From Guyanagaster necrorhizus (lineage: Eukaryota; Basidiomycota; Agaricomycetes; Agaricales; Physalacriaceae): DNA of 16,535 nt. Position numbers and translations under genes: made by a program. How positions within the stretch are numbered: position 1 is the first letter of the stretch; every line of letters starts with the position of its first letter. Positions 1-7,784 of this stretch are shown here, piece by piece. The stretch spans positions 1 through 16,535 of the forward strand of contig NW_025064979.1 of assembly GCF_019112545.1 (NCBI RefSeq), read 5' to 3'. The notes under the pieces are model-generated. The model was not told the origin of the DNA and did not search any database. It saw only the letters and a program-made list of their open reading frames with translations.

Positions 1-41
1 AGCAGTGCTAGAGATTTGTGAGTGTTAGTGAAAGCCTAACA
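1..41 (+). repeat. 3' end of the A1 5' LTR (partial)
   Basis: These 41 bp match the end of the 3' LTR (7744-7784) at 38 positions and end in the same CCTAACA. Homology stops right after position 41, which sets the LTR/internal border. The three differences (positions 2, 20 and 31 against 7745, 7763 and 7774) are all A/G transitions. The rest of this LTR, about 590 bp if it is the same length as the 3' one, lies outside the window. Confidence 0.9.
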
Positions 42-42
42 A

Positions 43-55
43 TTAGCTCAAGACT
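43..55 (+). promoter_or_regulatory. Primer-binding site, self-priming type
   Basis: TTAGCTCAAGACT starts one base after the LTR end and is the exact reverse complement of LTR positions 7541-7553. That LTR segment lies where transcription should start, 33 bp from the first T of TATATAAG (7508-7515). In Tf1 and sushi-like elements the folded-back 5' end of the RNA, rather than a tRNA, primes reverse transcription. The geometry here fits that mechanism. The pairing is seen directly; use as a primer is inferred. Confidence 0.8.
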
Positions 56-1024
56 TCACATGCTCTGGTCTAATGGCACTTTGCCTAGGACTAGCATATG
101 AAACTCATGCTCAGAAACATTGTCACCACCTCTATTGCAGGCACTTGCCTGTTCATCACAGTAACAGGAATTATTGAATATCATATTATGTGGTTACCAA
201 GAGAACAAAGAAGAAGAAGGAGAGAACTGGAGGAGTGGCAGAATTGGCAAAGAGTGGATTTTCTTTGTCAAGCCCTTCAACCAGCATGCCATACACTTCT
301 GAGTCAGGAGAGCATCATCATCTGGTCATTGGCCTCAGAACCCACAGACACCAGCAGCATAAATTATATTGTCTAATCTCTAAGACCTAAAAGTGTATAA
401 AGTGGAAGAGGAGGAGTTGAACCCTCCTCTTGTTATCTGACTGGCTATCTCTGATGGAGGAGAGTTGGTATGAGGAGATGACAGCCATATAAGCTGATCT
501 CCAATCAGAGATGTGGCCACTTTCACTGCTGACTATCACCAAGAGCATATATCAGAAGCTCTATCCAGACTCTACTCTAAGCAGGCAGATAAGTCCAGCC
601 TTGTGGTCAGCCCACTCTGAAGCCCTTTGATCTAAGAGCAGGACATCAGTCAGATCATCCTCAGAGTTAATGCATACAGCCTTGGAGGGAGTGAGCCCCA
701 GTCTGCTGAATCAGAAATAGTGGACCCATATGAGCTGGGTAGAGGATATGAATATATCCTCAACTGGCAAATCTGCATGACAGAAAAATCTGCCTAGATA
801 CTATTGGTAGCTCAAACAGCAGCAGACAGTAGACACCTGCTAGTTAGATATCAGCAAAAGACCTCAATACTTTGCACTGCCAGAATACACCAGAGAGCTA
901 GTAGACAGAGTATGGCAGAGACTAGAGTAGCTGAAGTAGTATAGAATGCTAAAGAGTGCTGGGAGCCCCCATTTCCTTCTCTTTACCATATGCTTAAATG
1001 ACCACCATCAGCAGAAAGTAGCCT
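56..1024 (+). other. A1 leader and possible gag N-terminus, unassigned
   Basis: I recognise no domain in this stretch between the primer site and recognisable gag. One frame starting at 405 stays fairly open to about 1020 with scattered stops, so this may be eroded gag N-terminal coding sequence that later shifts into the main gag frame. A 92-codon open stretch (98-376) with a hydrophobic start followed by an Arg run also lies here. It is in the gag frame, but I see no family likeness and no support for expression. The rest could be long 5' untranslated leader. Confidence 0.4.
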
Positions 1025-2332
1025 AAGCAGTTGGAGAAGCTGAAATCCTTTCTGGTGAACCCCTCAATAAGCTTCAGCTACACTCATCTGTCTATTTGCT
1101 AGAGCAAGGCCTGAAGATGTCAGACTCTCAGCTCTATCAGCACTCTCTGGCAAAGAAAAAGAGAGAAAAGAGCCAGCAGTACTATTTTCTCACTCTCTGA
1201 AGAACTGTCAGACTATCCTCAGTATGACTGGAGACTACAGTCCTTGTCTAAGCCCAAAAAACCAGCGCTACCACCAATGCCACCACTACTGCCACCTGAC
1301 ATTCTGCCCTCATGAGAGCCCAAAACTATAGAGCCCTGAAGAAATTTAAAGCTGACTATAGCCTATGAGTGAGTACCATTCAAAGAAGAAAGCCTGAACT
1401 TGAAACACTTTTTCCAACAATATGAGGCTTATTTCAAGGTGTATAGCATCTACTTCTCCATGAGCTCCACTGGATTCAGCCCTCACCAAGTAATATTCTG
1501 TATAATTTGATTTGAAGATGCTGTATAAGAATAGTAGAGCCTATAAGAACAGTACTTTTATGACTCAACTATAGAATGATGGAGGTATCTCTTCTATTCA
1601 TGATTCAAAGAAGCTATATAATGATAATTCAAGCTAGATGTAGAACAAAAGTTTTGTGTAGCCAAGTGGCAGATCTTATGACAGGCCAACTTCACTGATG
1701 CCAAGAAATTCTTTCAAGAATTTAAAGAGTTAGCATATCAGGCTGAGAAGATGGATGATCATAAAGCCATGTTGGAGCAGATTGAGAATGCAGTCTGACT
1801 TAATCTCCACAACACTATTGTCTATAGGGACAATAATTTTTCCTCCACTTATAATGAGTAGAAAAGAAGGATTCTGTGGATAGACTACAATTATCAAGTC
1901 AGCACTCTTGGTTATAGAAAAGTGAAAGTCACTACAAGTGGAGGAAAGGCTGTTGCCAGTGGGTCAGTTCCAAAAGGAATGACTATGAGTAACAAGAGGA
2001 CAGAGACTGAAACTGTGTATGGTGGTCAGAGGCAGTTGATGGATATTGATGCACTCTGAAGAAAAGGAAAGTGCTTCAATTGTAGAGAGAAGGAGCACTT
2101 ATCTCATGCCTGCCCAAAACCCTGCAAGCCTTGGCTTCAAAGATCTGTCTCATGCAATATTTAGAAAATGAAATTCTCAGATAAAGAATGGAAGCAGCTA
2201 AGTCAAATGTATCAAGAAGAAATGGCTGGACAAAAAGCCTAGAAGAAACTGGACTGGACCATTAAGGAGGAGAAGTGGAAGGAGAGAGGAACTGAATCTC
2301 AGGAGGATTTTGGCAAGTAACCTCTCAATGTA
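1025..2332 (+). pseudogene. A1 gag (capsid/nucleocapsid), broken by stop codons
   Basis: Gag forms the virus-like particle that packages the element RNA. From 1025 the frame shared with pol can be followed. A Pro-rich stretch (about 1250-1310) precedes a capsid-like region starting near 1373. The region includes NLKHFFQQYEAYF, a WRYLFY segment near 1580 and ELAYQAEKMDDHKAMLEQIE (about 1728-1790), typical of the retrotransposon gag fold in fungal chromoviruses. A zinc knuckle follows. Many stops interrupt it (for example TGA at 1509, TAA at 1527 and TAG at 1533 and 1536), several at places where an Arg or Trp would be expected. The frame itself is not shifted across about 1.3 kb. The start codon is not identifiable and the C-terminal edge is approximate. 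Confidence 0.8.
2072..2113 (+). other. CCHC zinc knuckle of A1 gag
   Basis: The reading CFNCREKEHLSHAC is a complete C-x2-C-x4-H-x4-C knuckle, the nucleic-acid-binding motif of retroelement nucleocapsids. All four metal ligands survive despite the stops around it. It lies in the same frame as the capsid region and the downstream protease and RT, which supports a single Gag-Pol frame. Confidence 0.92.
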
Positions 2333-2995
2333 TACATAGGCAGGTTTCCAACATTTTTTGACTAAAGCAGATGATACTAAAATAGTGCATTCCAAACCAG
2401 ACATTATATCTACCAGTACTAGGACATTCTCTGTAGGAACCAGTAATAAATATTTGCTGCTCAAAAAGAAAAAAAAAGTATGCAAAAAGACTCAAATGCT
2501 CTTAAGAGCCAAATCAGGCAAGCAGTGCTCTATAAGGTGCATTTTATTATTCCACCAAAAACTGAAGAAAAAGCACAGGAGAAAGCAGAATCTAAATCAC
2601 ATATATTGCTACCAAAACCAAGGATGAAATCAGCCATTCAGTGCAGAGCCCCTATAGAGAAGTCTCAGTCTGAGCAGGCAATAGAGTATCCAAGGAAAGA
2701 GCATCCTGAACCAAAGATAGTAACAGGATGGAGAAAGCCAGACACAGCTGCCTGGATACTATAAGCCATAAAAGAATCTCCAAACCTAGTAGCCTTAGTC
2801 ATGCTGAAAGGATGGATACATCCAAAATAGCAGGCTGAAGCTGATCAGAATCTAATCAATATACTCTAAAGTATAAGAGAAAATGAAGCACTATAGATGC
2901 TAGAAGAAATATGACAAGAGAAAAAATACATACAGAGAGGAAAGGGCAGAGATGAAACTATCTTCTAAATCTAACTAGAGATACTGGACACCCAT
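2333..2995 (+). pseudogene. A1 gag-protease linker, low complexity, decayed
   Basis: This Lys/Glu/Gln-rich stretch remains in the gag-pol frame. It holds an open segment (2480-2764) with no recognised domain, between the zinc knuckle and the protease. Stops are dense at 2320-2460. Linkers of this kind are variable in fungal Gypsy polyproteins, so little sequence likeness is expected. I see no sign of a separate gene. Confidence 0.5.
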
Positions 2996-3340
2996 CAAGT
3001 GGTGAGCACTGAGGCCTTATTAGACAGTGAGTATATGAGAAGTTCCATAGATAAAGACTTTGTCCAATGAAACAGGTTCAATACTCAAAAAATTCCCAGA
3101 TCCATTCCAGTGTATAATGCAGATGGAACTCTCAATAATGGAGGGTTCATATTAGAGTACTGTGAACTACAAATAGCCACTGGAAATGGGCATATTGAGC
3201 AAATAGACTTTGCTATAACCTATCTCCACAATCAAGAAGTGTTCCTAGGATATGACTGGCTTTAAAAGCATAACTCATGAATAGATTGGAAGAAAGGAGA
3301 AGTTGTTTTTAATAGATGCACCTGTATTAGAGGATAAGAA
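2996..3340 (+). pseudogene. A1 aspartic protease, catalytic motif damaged
   Basis: Retropepsin-like protease that would process Gag-Pol. The segment ALLDSEYMRSS (about 3019-3051) stands where active proteases have a D-S/T-G triad. The catalytic Asp and Ser remain but the Gly reads Glu. Downstream, EVFLGYDWL (about 3236-3262) matches the flap/C-terminal LGxxWL motif that ends Gypsy proteases, and a WKKGEVVF segment follows, as in relatives. Stops occur at 3068 (TGA), 3263 (TAA) and 3278 (TGA). The frame is continuous with gag and RT. Confidence 0.82.
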
Positions 3341-4150
3341 GTCCACTCAGACCAAGACAAACCAGAAGAAACAATATGGCAGAAAATAGAAGAGAGAGAT
3401 CAATTTCTAATGGTAGACCCTCAATCAGCCATAGAGATCTGGGCAGCAGATACCACTTCAAATGAGTTAGCTGCCAAAGCATATACAGAAAAGCCCAAGA
3501 AGTCCTTTGAAGAGATGGTTCCCAGACAGTACAGAAATTTCATTGACATATTCAGCAAGGAAAACTTCAATGAACTACCACCAAGGAAACTATGGGATCA
3601 TGCCATTAAACTGATACTGGAAGCAAACACTAATCTAGAGTGCAAGATGTACTCACTAGGAAGGGCTGAACAGGAAGAGTTAGACAAATTCCTGGATGAA
3701 AATCTAACTAGTAGAAGAATCCAAGTATCCAAGTCTCTCATGGCCTCTCTCTTCTTTTTCATAAAGAAGAAGAACAGGAAGTTGTGACCAGTTCAGAATT
3801 ACCAAAAACTTAATGACCTTACTATTAAAAATCAGCACTCACTTCCATTAATTTCTGAGCTTATAGACAAACTATCAAGAGCCAGGTACTTCACCAAACT
3901 GGATGTCCAGTGGGAATATAATAATATCTGAATCTAAGAAGGAGATAAATGAAAAGCTGCATTCCAAACCAACTAAGGACTGTTTGAGCCACTGGTGATA
4001 TTCTTTGGACTCACCAACTCTCCAGCAACTTTTCAGACCATGATGAATGATGTTTTCTGAGACCTTATCATGCAAGAAAAGGTTGCTATTTATCTGGATG
4101 ATATAATAATTTTCTCAAAGACTCTTGAAGAGCACCAAGCCATGGTATAG
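3341..4150 (+). pseudogene. A1 reverse transcriptase, 5' part up to the solo LTR
   Basis: Copies the element RNA into DNA. An open stretch of 125 codons from 3410 covers the N-terminal linker and the start of RT, ending at a TGA where relatives have Arg (K-L-R-P-V). Beyond it the same frame shows LNDLTIKNQHSLPLISELID, TKLDV, FGLTNSPATFQTMMNDVF and the catalytic YLDD at 4091-4102, followed by IIIFSKTLEEHQAMV. These are RT motifs in the right order. Stops include TGA at 3929, TAA at 3935 and TGA at 3950. RT is then split by a solo LTR at 4151 and resumes at 4618. Confidence 0.93.
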
Positions 4151-4617
4151 TGTTAGGCCCAAGTGACACATGAACTATGACATGTGGTAAATAAGTGCTG
4201 TATTGTGTTCATACAATCATGCTTAAGTCCACTTGATGTGCTTATAGTTGTTATATCCCAAAGTTAATGCAATAGTTGACTTGTAGTGAAGTAGTAGGAT
4301 AAAGGATAGTTTGAGACTAGAGATACATGATGCTGCCTATGCTACTTATATACCTCTAGGTCAGTGGCTAAATATACTACTGCTAATTGTGAGTTTTTGC
4401 ACTATAGTTTTCATTGTCCTAGTGAGTTGATATTATCTACAAAAGGCCTGTTGTGCTGTTGTTGGGGTATTGCTACAAGTCAAGAGACAATGGCTGATTG
4501 TGCTGACTAAGATTGTCCCACAGTCCTAAGTGCTGGTATAGGTGCTCTGACTAAGTATGAATAGGGGTTAATACTGCAAGAATGAGAATAAAAAGAAGGA
4601 AAAATCATAACATATGG
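4146..4617. repeat. Target-site duplication pair around the solo LTR (TATAG / TATGG)
   Basis: The 5 bp at 4146-4150 (TATAG) and 4613-4617 (TATGG) flank the inserted LTR. Removing the LTR and one copy rejoins the RT reading frame as Met-Val-Trp-stop-Val-Leu, where related RTs have Met-Val-Arg-Arg-Val-Leu. Both copies therefore derive most simply from TACGG, with the CpG mutated on one strand in the right copy and on both strands in the left. The size fits LTR-retrotransposon integration. Confidence 0.75.
4151..4612. mobile_element. Solo LTR of an unrelated retrotransposon, 462 bp, inside A1 RT
   Basis: The insert starts TGTTAGGCCC and ends ATCATAACA, giving 5-bp terminal inverted repeats (TGTTA/TAACA) with canonical TG...CA ends, and is flanked by a 5-bp target duplication. 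It has no coding content and does not resemble the A LTR, which starts TGTCATGA. A solo LTR is what remains after recombination between the two LTRs of a full element. Its 467-bp addition changes the RT frame by 2 nt, which matches the frame change seen on its two sides. It lacks CpG like its surroundings. Orientation and superfamily (Copia or Gypsy) cannot be decided. Confidence 0.85.
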
Positions 4618-4970
4618 TAGGTGCTACAAATTCTTCAAGAAAACAAATTATATCTAAAACCAGAAAACTGTGAGTTTGAAACTCTGAAAACAGAATATCT
4701 AGGACTCATTATCACTGAAAAAAGACTAAAAATAGATTTCATAAAGACAGCAAGGGTACAAGAGTGACCCATACCAGCCAAAAAGAAGGAACTACAATCC
4801 TTTCTATGATTTGCTAACTTCTATCAATGATTCATAGAAGGATATGGCTGAGTGGCCTTGCTACTAACCAAGCTTACTGGAAAGACAGAGTGGGAGTGAG
4901 AAAAAGCTCAGAAACAGATGTTCTAAGAAATCAAGCACTATATTTGTTCAGATCCCATTCTGGCCATTCC
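4618..4970 (+). pseudogene. A1 reverse transcriptase, 3' part (thumb/connection)
   Basis: This continues RT after the solo LTR. It reads VLQILQENKLYLKPENCEFE (4621-4680), then EYLGLII, a KKKELQSFL motif and an FANFYQ-stop-FIEGY motif. The last is the conserved FLGFANFYRRFI block of Gypsy RTs with Arg codons turned to TGA. The frame differs from the 5' part by exactly the length of the insert. Several further TGA stops lie at 4765-4900. Confidence 0.9.
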
Positions 4971-5350
4971 CATTGATGATAAAAGATTTAAAGTTGAAGC
5001 AGATACATCTGAAGGAGCTCTAGGAGCCATTCTTAGCCAAGAACAGAAGGAACAGTGGAAACCAATTGCATACCTGTCAAAAGCACTCTCTGTCACAGAA
5101 TGAAATTATAAAATCTATGACAAGGAGTTGCTTGCAATAATGACAGCCTTAGATGAGTGGCATTATTATTTTATGAGAGCCAAGTATGATTTTGAAATAT
5201 GGACTGATTACTAAAACCTCTAGTATTTCAAAAAACCACAAAAACTGAATTGATAACAAGCATGATAGGTAACCAAATTGGCTGAATACCACTTTAGTCT
5301 CTATTATAAACTGGATGCTACCAACAGAAAGGCAGACCTACTCAGCTGAA
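4971..5350 (+). pseudogene. A1 RNase H, decayed
   Basis: Degrades the RNA of the RNA-DNA hybrid. The first catalytic Asp is in FKVEADTSEGALGAIL (Asp at 5002-5004). IAYLSKALS, YDKELLAI and FEIWTDY (Asp at 5206-5208) follow in order, and the domain ends with KADLLS-stop-RADH, the usual end of Gypsy RNase H (DALSRR). Most stops replace Arg, as in the N-stop-stop-QA stretch near 5249-5263. From position 5056 onward the sequence is repeated in A2. Confidence 0.9.
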
Positions 5351-6640
5351 GGGCAGACCATGACCAAGAAAAAAAGAATAATAAAGAAATAGTAGTATTC
5401 AAGCTAAAAATATTCTATATAAATGCCATGATCTTTTCAACTGCCCCTGAAATCTTAAAAAAGATGCAAAAGGAAAAGAAATTCACAGAAGACTCAGTAC
5501 CATTGGCCATTGACAATGAAGAGAAAGGGTGGACTCTTGAGGAGGGGATACTCTATTTCCACAATCAATTATATACCTCAGCAAGCAAAAAGCTATGAGG
5601 GAAAATCATAGCCACCTGCTATAACCACTCAACAGCAGGACACCCAGGAATTGCAAAAACACAAGCTGATCATCTGAAACTATTAGTAGCCTAACCTTTG
5701 AAAATCAGTAGAAGCCTATGCTAAAGGATGCAAAACATGCCAAAGAACTAAAGCCAACACTCAGCAGCAGACAGCATCACTACACTCCAATGAGATCCCT
5801 TCAGACAAACAGAAGGTGATTTTGGTAGACATAATAGGCTCTCTTCCTGAGTCCAAAAGATATGATACCATCCTAGCCATTGTGGATCAATTTTCTAAAG
5901 AACTTATTCTCATTGCCACTAACATGAGTTTGAATGTGGAAAGATGGGCATGATGTTTTTGAGACCATGTATATGCCCACCATGGCCTTCCAGACAAAAT
6001 TATCTCAGACCAAGACCCACAGTTCATCTTGCAGTTCATAAAAGAGCTGTATAAGCTACTTGAAATCACTGGAAATCTATCAACAGCATACTATCCTCAA
6101 ATGGATGGACAAACAGAGAGAGTCAATCAAGAGATTGAAAAATATTTATGAATATTCATCAATCATCAGCAGGATGACTAGACAGAATGGCTCTCTTTAG
6201 CAGGATTTGCTCACAACAACCAAGAAAACTCTACTACAGGCTTTAGCCCATTCTTTGTGAACACTGGTATACACTCTAACACTGGAATGAACCCTTCATG
6301 AAGAAGCAGTCAAGTACTCCAAGCAAAAGATTTTGCTACTGAAATGAAGAAGATCTATAATGAGACAGAACAAGCACTTCTAAAAGCATCAGACTCAATG
6401 AAGAAACAATATGAGAAGAAAAGGGCATCAGAAAAAGAGTATCAACTAGGAGATCAAGTCATGCTAGACATGAAAAACTTAAAGACAGACAAAACTATGA
6501 AAAAGCTGGATGACAAATATAGAGAGCCCTTTAAGATCACAAAGAGAGTAGGCAATGGAGCATATGAATTATTTATTCTGAAAACTTGGAAAATCCATCT
6601 GATCTTTAGCAAAGCCTTGCTCAAACCATTCCAACAGGCT
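5351..6640 (+). pseudogene. A1 integrase, decayed, with one frameshift
   Basis: Inserts the cDNA into the genome. The zinc domain has His at 5626-5628 and 5641-5643 and a C-x2-C at 5729-5740. The two halves are in different frames, so a small indel lies between 5643 and 5728. The catalytic core carries Asp at 5828-5830, Asp at 6008-6010 and Glu at 6116-6118, with 59 and 35 residues between them, i.e. a D,D(35)E core. HHGLPDKIISDQDPQF and AYYPQMDGQTERVNQ are recognisable. Stops occur at 5953 (TGA), 5959 (TGA), 6149 (TGA) and 6179 (TAG). An open 131-codon segment (6344-6739) covers the C-terminal domain with a GPY/F-like block near 6519-6580, reading EPF instead of GPF. Confidence 0.92.
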
Positions 6641-6700
6641 GAATTTTCTAATCAGCAGAAACCATCATCATCTAAACCTGTGGTGGTTGATGATGAAGAT

Positions 6701-6850
6701 GAATATGAAATTGATACCATCCTTGATGATAAGATTTAATACAGGAAACAGTGGTTTTTAGACTATTTCAAGAGGTATGGCAATAAGGAAAACTGATGAT
6801 ATACAGAAAAAGATCTTTCACATGCAAAGACCCTCATCACCAAATATTGG
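6701..6850 (+). pseudogene. Chromodomain at the C-terminus of A1 integrase
   Basis: The pol frame reads EYEIDTILDDKI, stop, YRKQWFLDYFKRYGNKEN, two stops, YTEKDLSHAKTLITKYW. This follows the chromodomain plan: an E-V-E-x-I-L start, a Y-L-V-K-W-K-G-Y core, an E-N-T-W-E-P turn and a final helix. Such domains target chromoviruses to chromatin marked by histone methylation. The first aromatic (Tyr) is kept. The core Trp reads Phe, and the Trp of the third cage position coincides with the double stop. Position directly after integrase is as expected for chromoviruses. Confidence 0.82.
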
Positions 6851-7141
6851 GCATACTAAAATTCTCTGGCAGCTGTCAACTTTGCCCTATTGGATCAACC
6901 AATATTTGACAAGTCAGACTATATTCATATACAATGATTGCTCTTCAGAAAAGACTAAACCCTCTTTGAATGCAAAAAGCTATTTTTATGATGAGAGGAA
7001 GATAACCTAGCCACTGGAACCTTTGTTGACCAACTCTATTTTTTCAACTGCACTAATGATGTTTTCACTGAAATTAATAGCAAGGATGAAGCATGATCTC
7101 TCTTTTCTAAGCTGCTCTAAATAATTGAGGATGATTGTCTT
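6851..7141 (+). other. A1 pol tail and 3' untranslated region
   Basis: Between the chromodomain and the polypurine tract I see no domain. A 77-codon open frame (6777-7010) overlaps the chromodomain out of frame and is not a gene. The sequence recurs exactly inverted at 14450-14740 in A2. Confidence 0.6.
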
Positions 7142-7151
7142 GAGGAGAGGG
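7142..7151 (+). promoter_or_regulatory. Polypurine tract of A1
   Basis: GAGGAGAGGG is a pure purine run three bases before the TGT that opens the 3' LTR. This is the usual place and composition for the RNase H-resistant primer of plus-strand DNA synthesis. The assignment is by position and composition. Confidence 0.85.
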
Positions 7152-7155
7152 TAAT

Positions 7156-7183
7156 GTCATGATTTTTGCTCCTAAATCATGAC
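7156..7183. repeat. Inverted repeat at the start of the LTR
   Basis: GTCATGATTT and AAATCATGAC are exact reverse complements separated by 8 nt. The palindrome occupies the first bases of U3, next to the integrase recognition end, so it may serve integrase, a transcription factor or an RNA hairpin in read-through transcripts. The mirrored copy in A2 is at 14408-14435. Confidence 0.75.
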
Positions 7184-7507
7184 CTGCTAATGCTTAGTAA
7201 GCAAATACTTATTAATCCTAACCTCAGGCTGATCTTACAAAAGATGATGAAGATATAATGACATTATGGTTATGTTTTATTCATTGATGCACAATAAGAT
7301 GACAAGAAACAACATAGTAACTATTGCCATTCCACATCTTGAATACAATAGAAACTGTAGCATATGGAAAACTCACTATAGTGATGGTACAGCAGAGTGA
7401 CAATAACAAACAAAAGCAAGAGCACAGTCATTGTTATCTCAGACAATGAGTAGAGGGCATGAAAAGCAGATAATAGTCACCTGTAAGGCATAGGGTTCTT
7501 TAGACAG

Positions 7508-7553
7508 TATATAAGACAGTAGTACACACTGATGTACCTCAGTCTTGAGCTAA
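7508..7553 (+). promoter_or_regulatory. LTR promoter: TATA box, predicted start and self-primer
   Basis: TATATAAG (7508-7515) is followed 33 bp from its first T by AGTCTTGAGCTAA (7541-7553), the exact complement of the primer site at 43-55. If transcription starts at A7541, the RNA 5' end would itself be the primer. TATA and spacing are seen; the start site is inferred. Confidence 0.75.
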
Positions 7554-7784
7554 GATTTAATACATCTACTATACTCTCTGACTACCTAATGCAAATACTC
7601 TTGCTATAATGGCAGACTATATCTATCAGCCACAACTCTTTATCTCTCTTTACAAAATCCTTATAGCCTACCTCATCATTCTCATCATACTTTTATATCA
7701 GAACTAGACTCAGACTCAGCATCTAGAATTGGACCCTAGTGAAAACAGTGCTAGAGATTTGTAAGTGTTAGTGGAAGCCTAACA

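Larger units (their letters stand above)
1..7784 (+). mobile_element. Element A1: decayed Ty3/Gypsy chromovirus, nearly complete
   Basis: This is an LTR retrotransposon missing only most of its 5' LTR, which lies left of the window. In order it shows the LTR end (1-41), primer-binding site, gag with CCHC knuckle, protease, RT, RNase H, integrase, chromodomain, polypurine tract and 3' LTR. The order PR-RT-RH-IN defines Ty3/Gypsy, and the chromodomain after integrase defines the chromovirus branch. Gag and pol lie in one frame (codon starts of the 3410 frame), as in Tf1-like elements. That frame is interrupted by many stop codons, a solo LTR (4151-4612) and one small indel (5643-5728). No intact protein can be made. 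The internal region is 7,113 bp, or 6,646 bp without the solo LTR and its extra target copy. Part of it recurs inverted as A2. Confidence 0.93.
7155..7784 (+). repeat. A1 3' LTR, 630 bp
   Basis: Starts TGTCATGA right after the polypurine tract and ends CCTAACA, so the ends are TGT...ACA. Its last 41 bp match the partial 5' LTR at the window start. With transcription starting near 7541, U3 would be about 386 bp and R plus U5 about 244 bp. It begins with a 10-bp perfect inverted repeat (7156-7165 and 7174-7183). It is repeated in inverted orientation at 13807-14436 with no difference seen. Confidence 0.92.

Noticed and set aside
98..376. Open frame of 92 codons with a hydrophobic start, looking like a small secreted or membrane protein.
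   Set aside because: It lies in the retrotransposon leader, has no recognisable domain, ends in mutated sequence and has no gene context. It is more likely a chance opening or a gag fragment.
1025..5350. Alternative genetic code or stop-codon readthrough as an explanation for in-frame stops at Arg positions.
   Set aside because: TGA, TAG and TAA all occur, at Arg, Trp and Gln positions alike, together with missense changes and loss of CpG. Mutation explains all of them; recoding does not.
5887..6069. Minus-strand open frame (and its mirror 15522-15704, plus strand) present twice with identical protein.
   Set aside because: It is antisense to the integrase catalytic core. The duplication only reflects the inverted A1/A2 copies, not selection on a protein.
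6777..7010. Open frame of 77 codons present twice (mirror 14581-14814).
   Set aside because: It overlaps the chromodomain in a different frame. The true coding frame gives the chromodomain outline.
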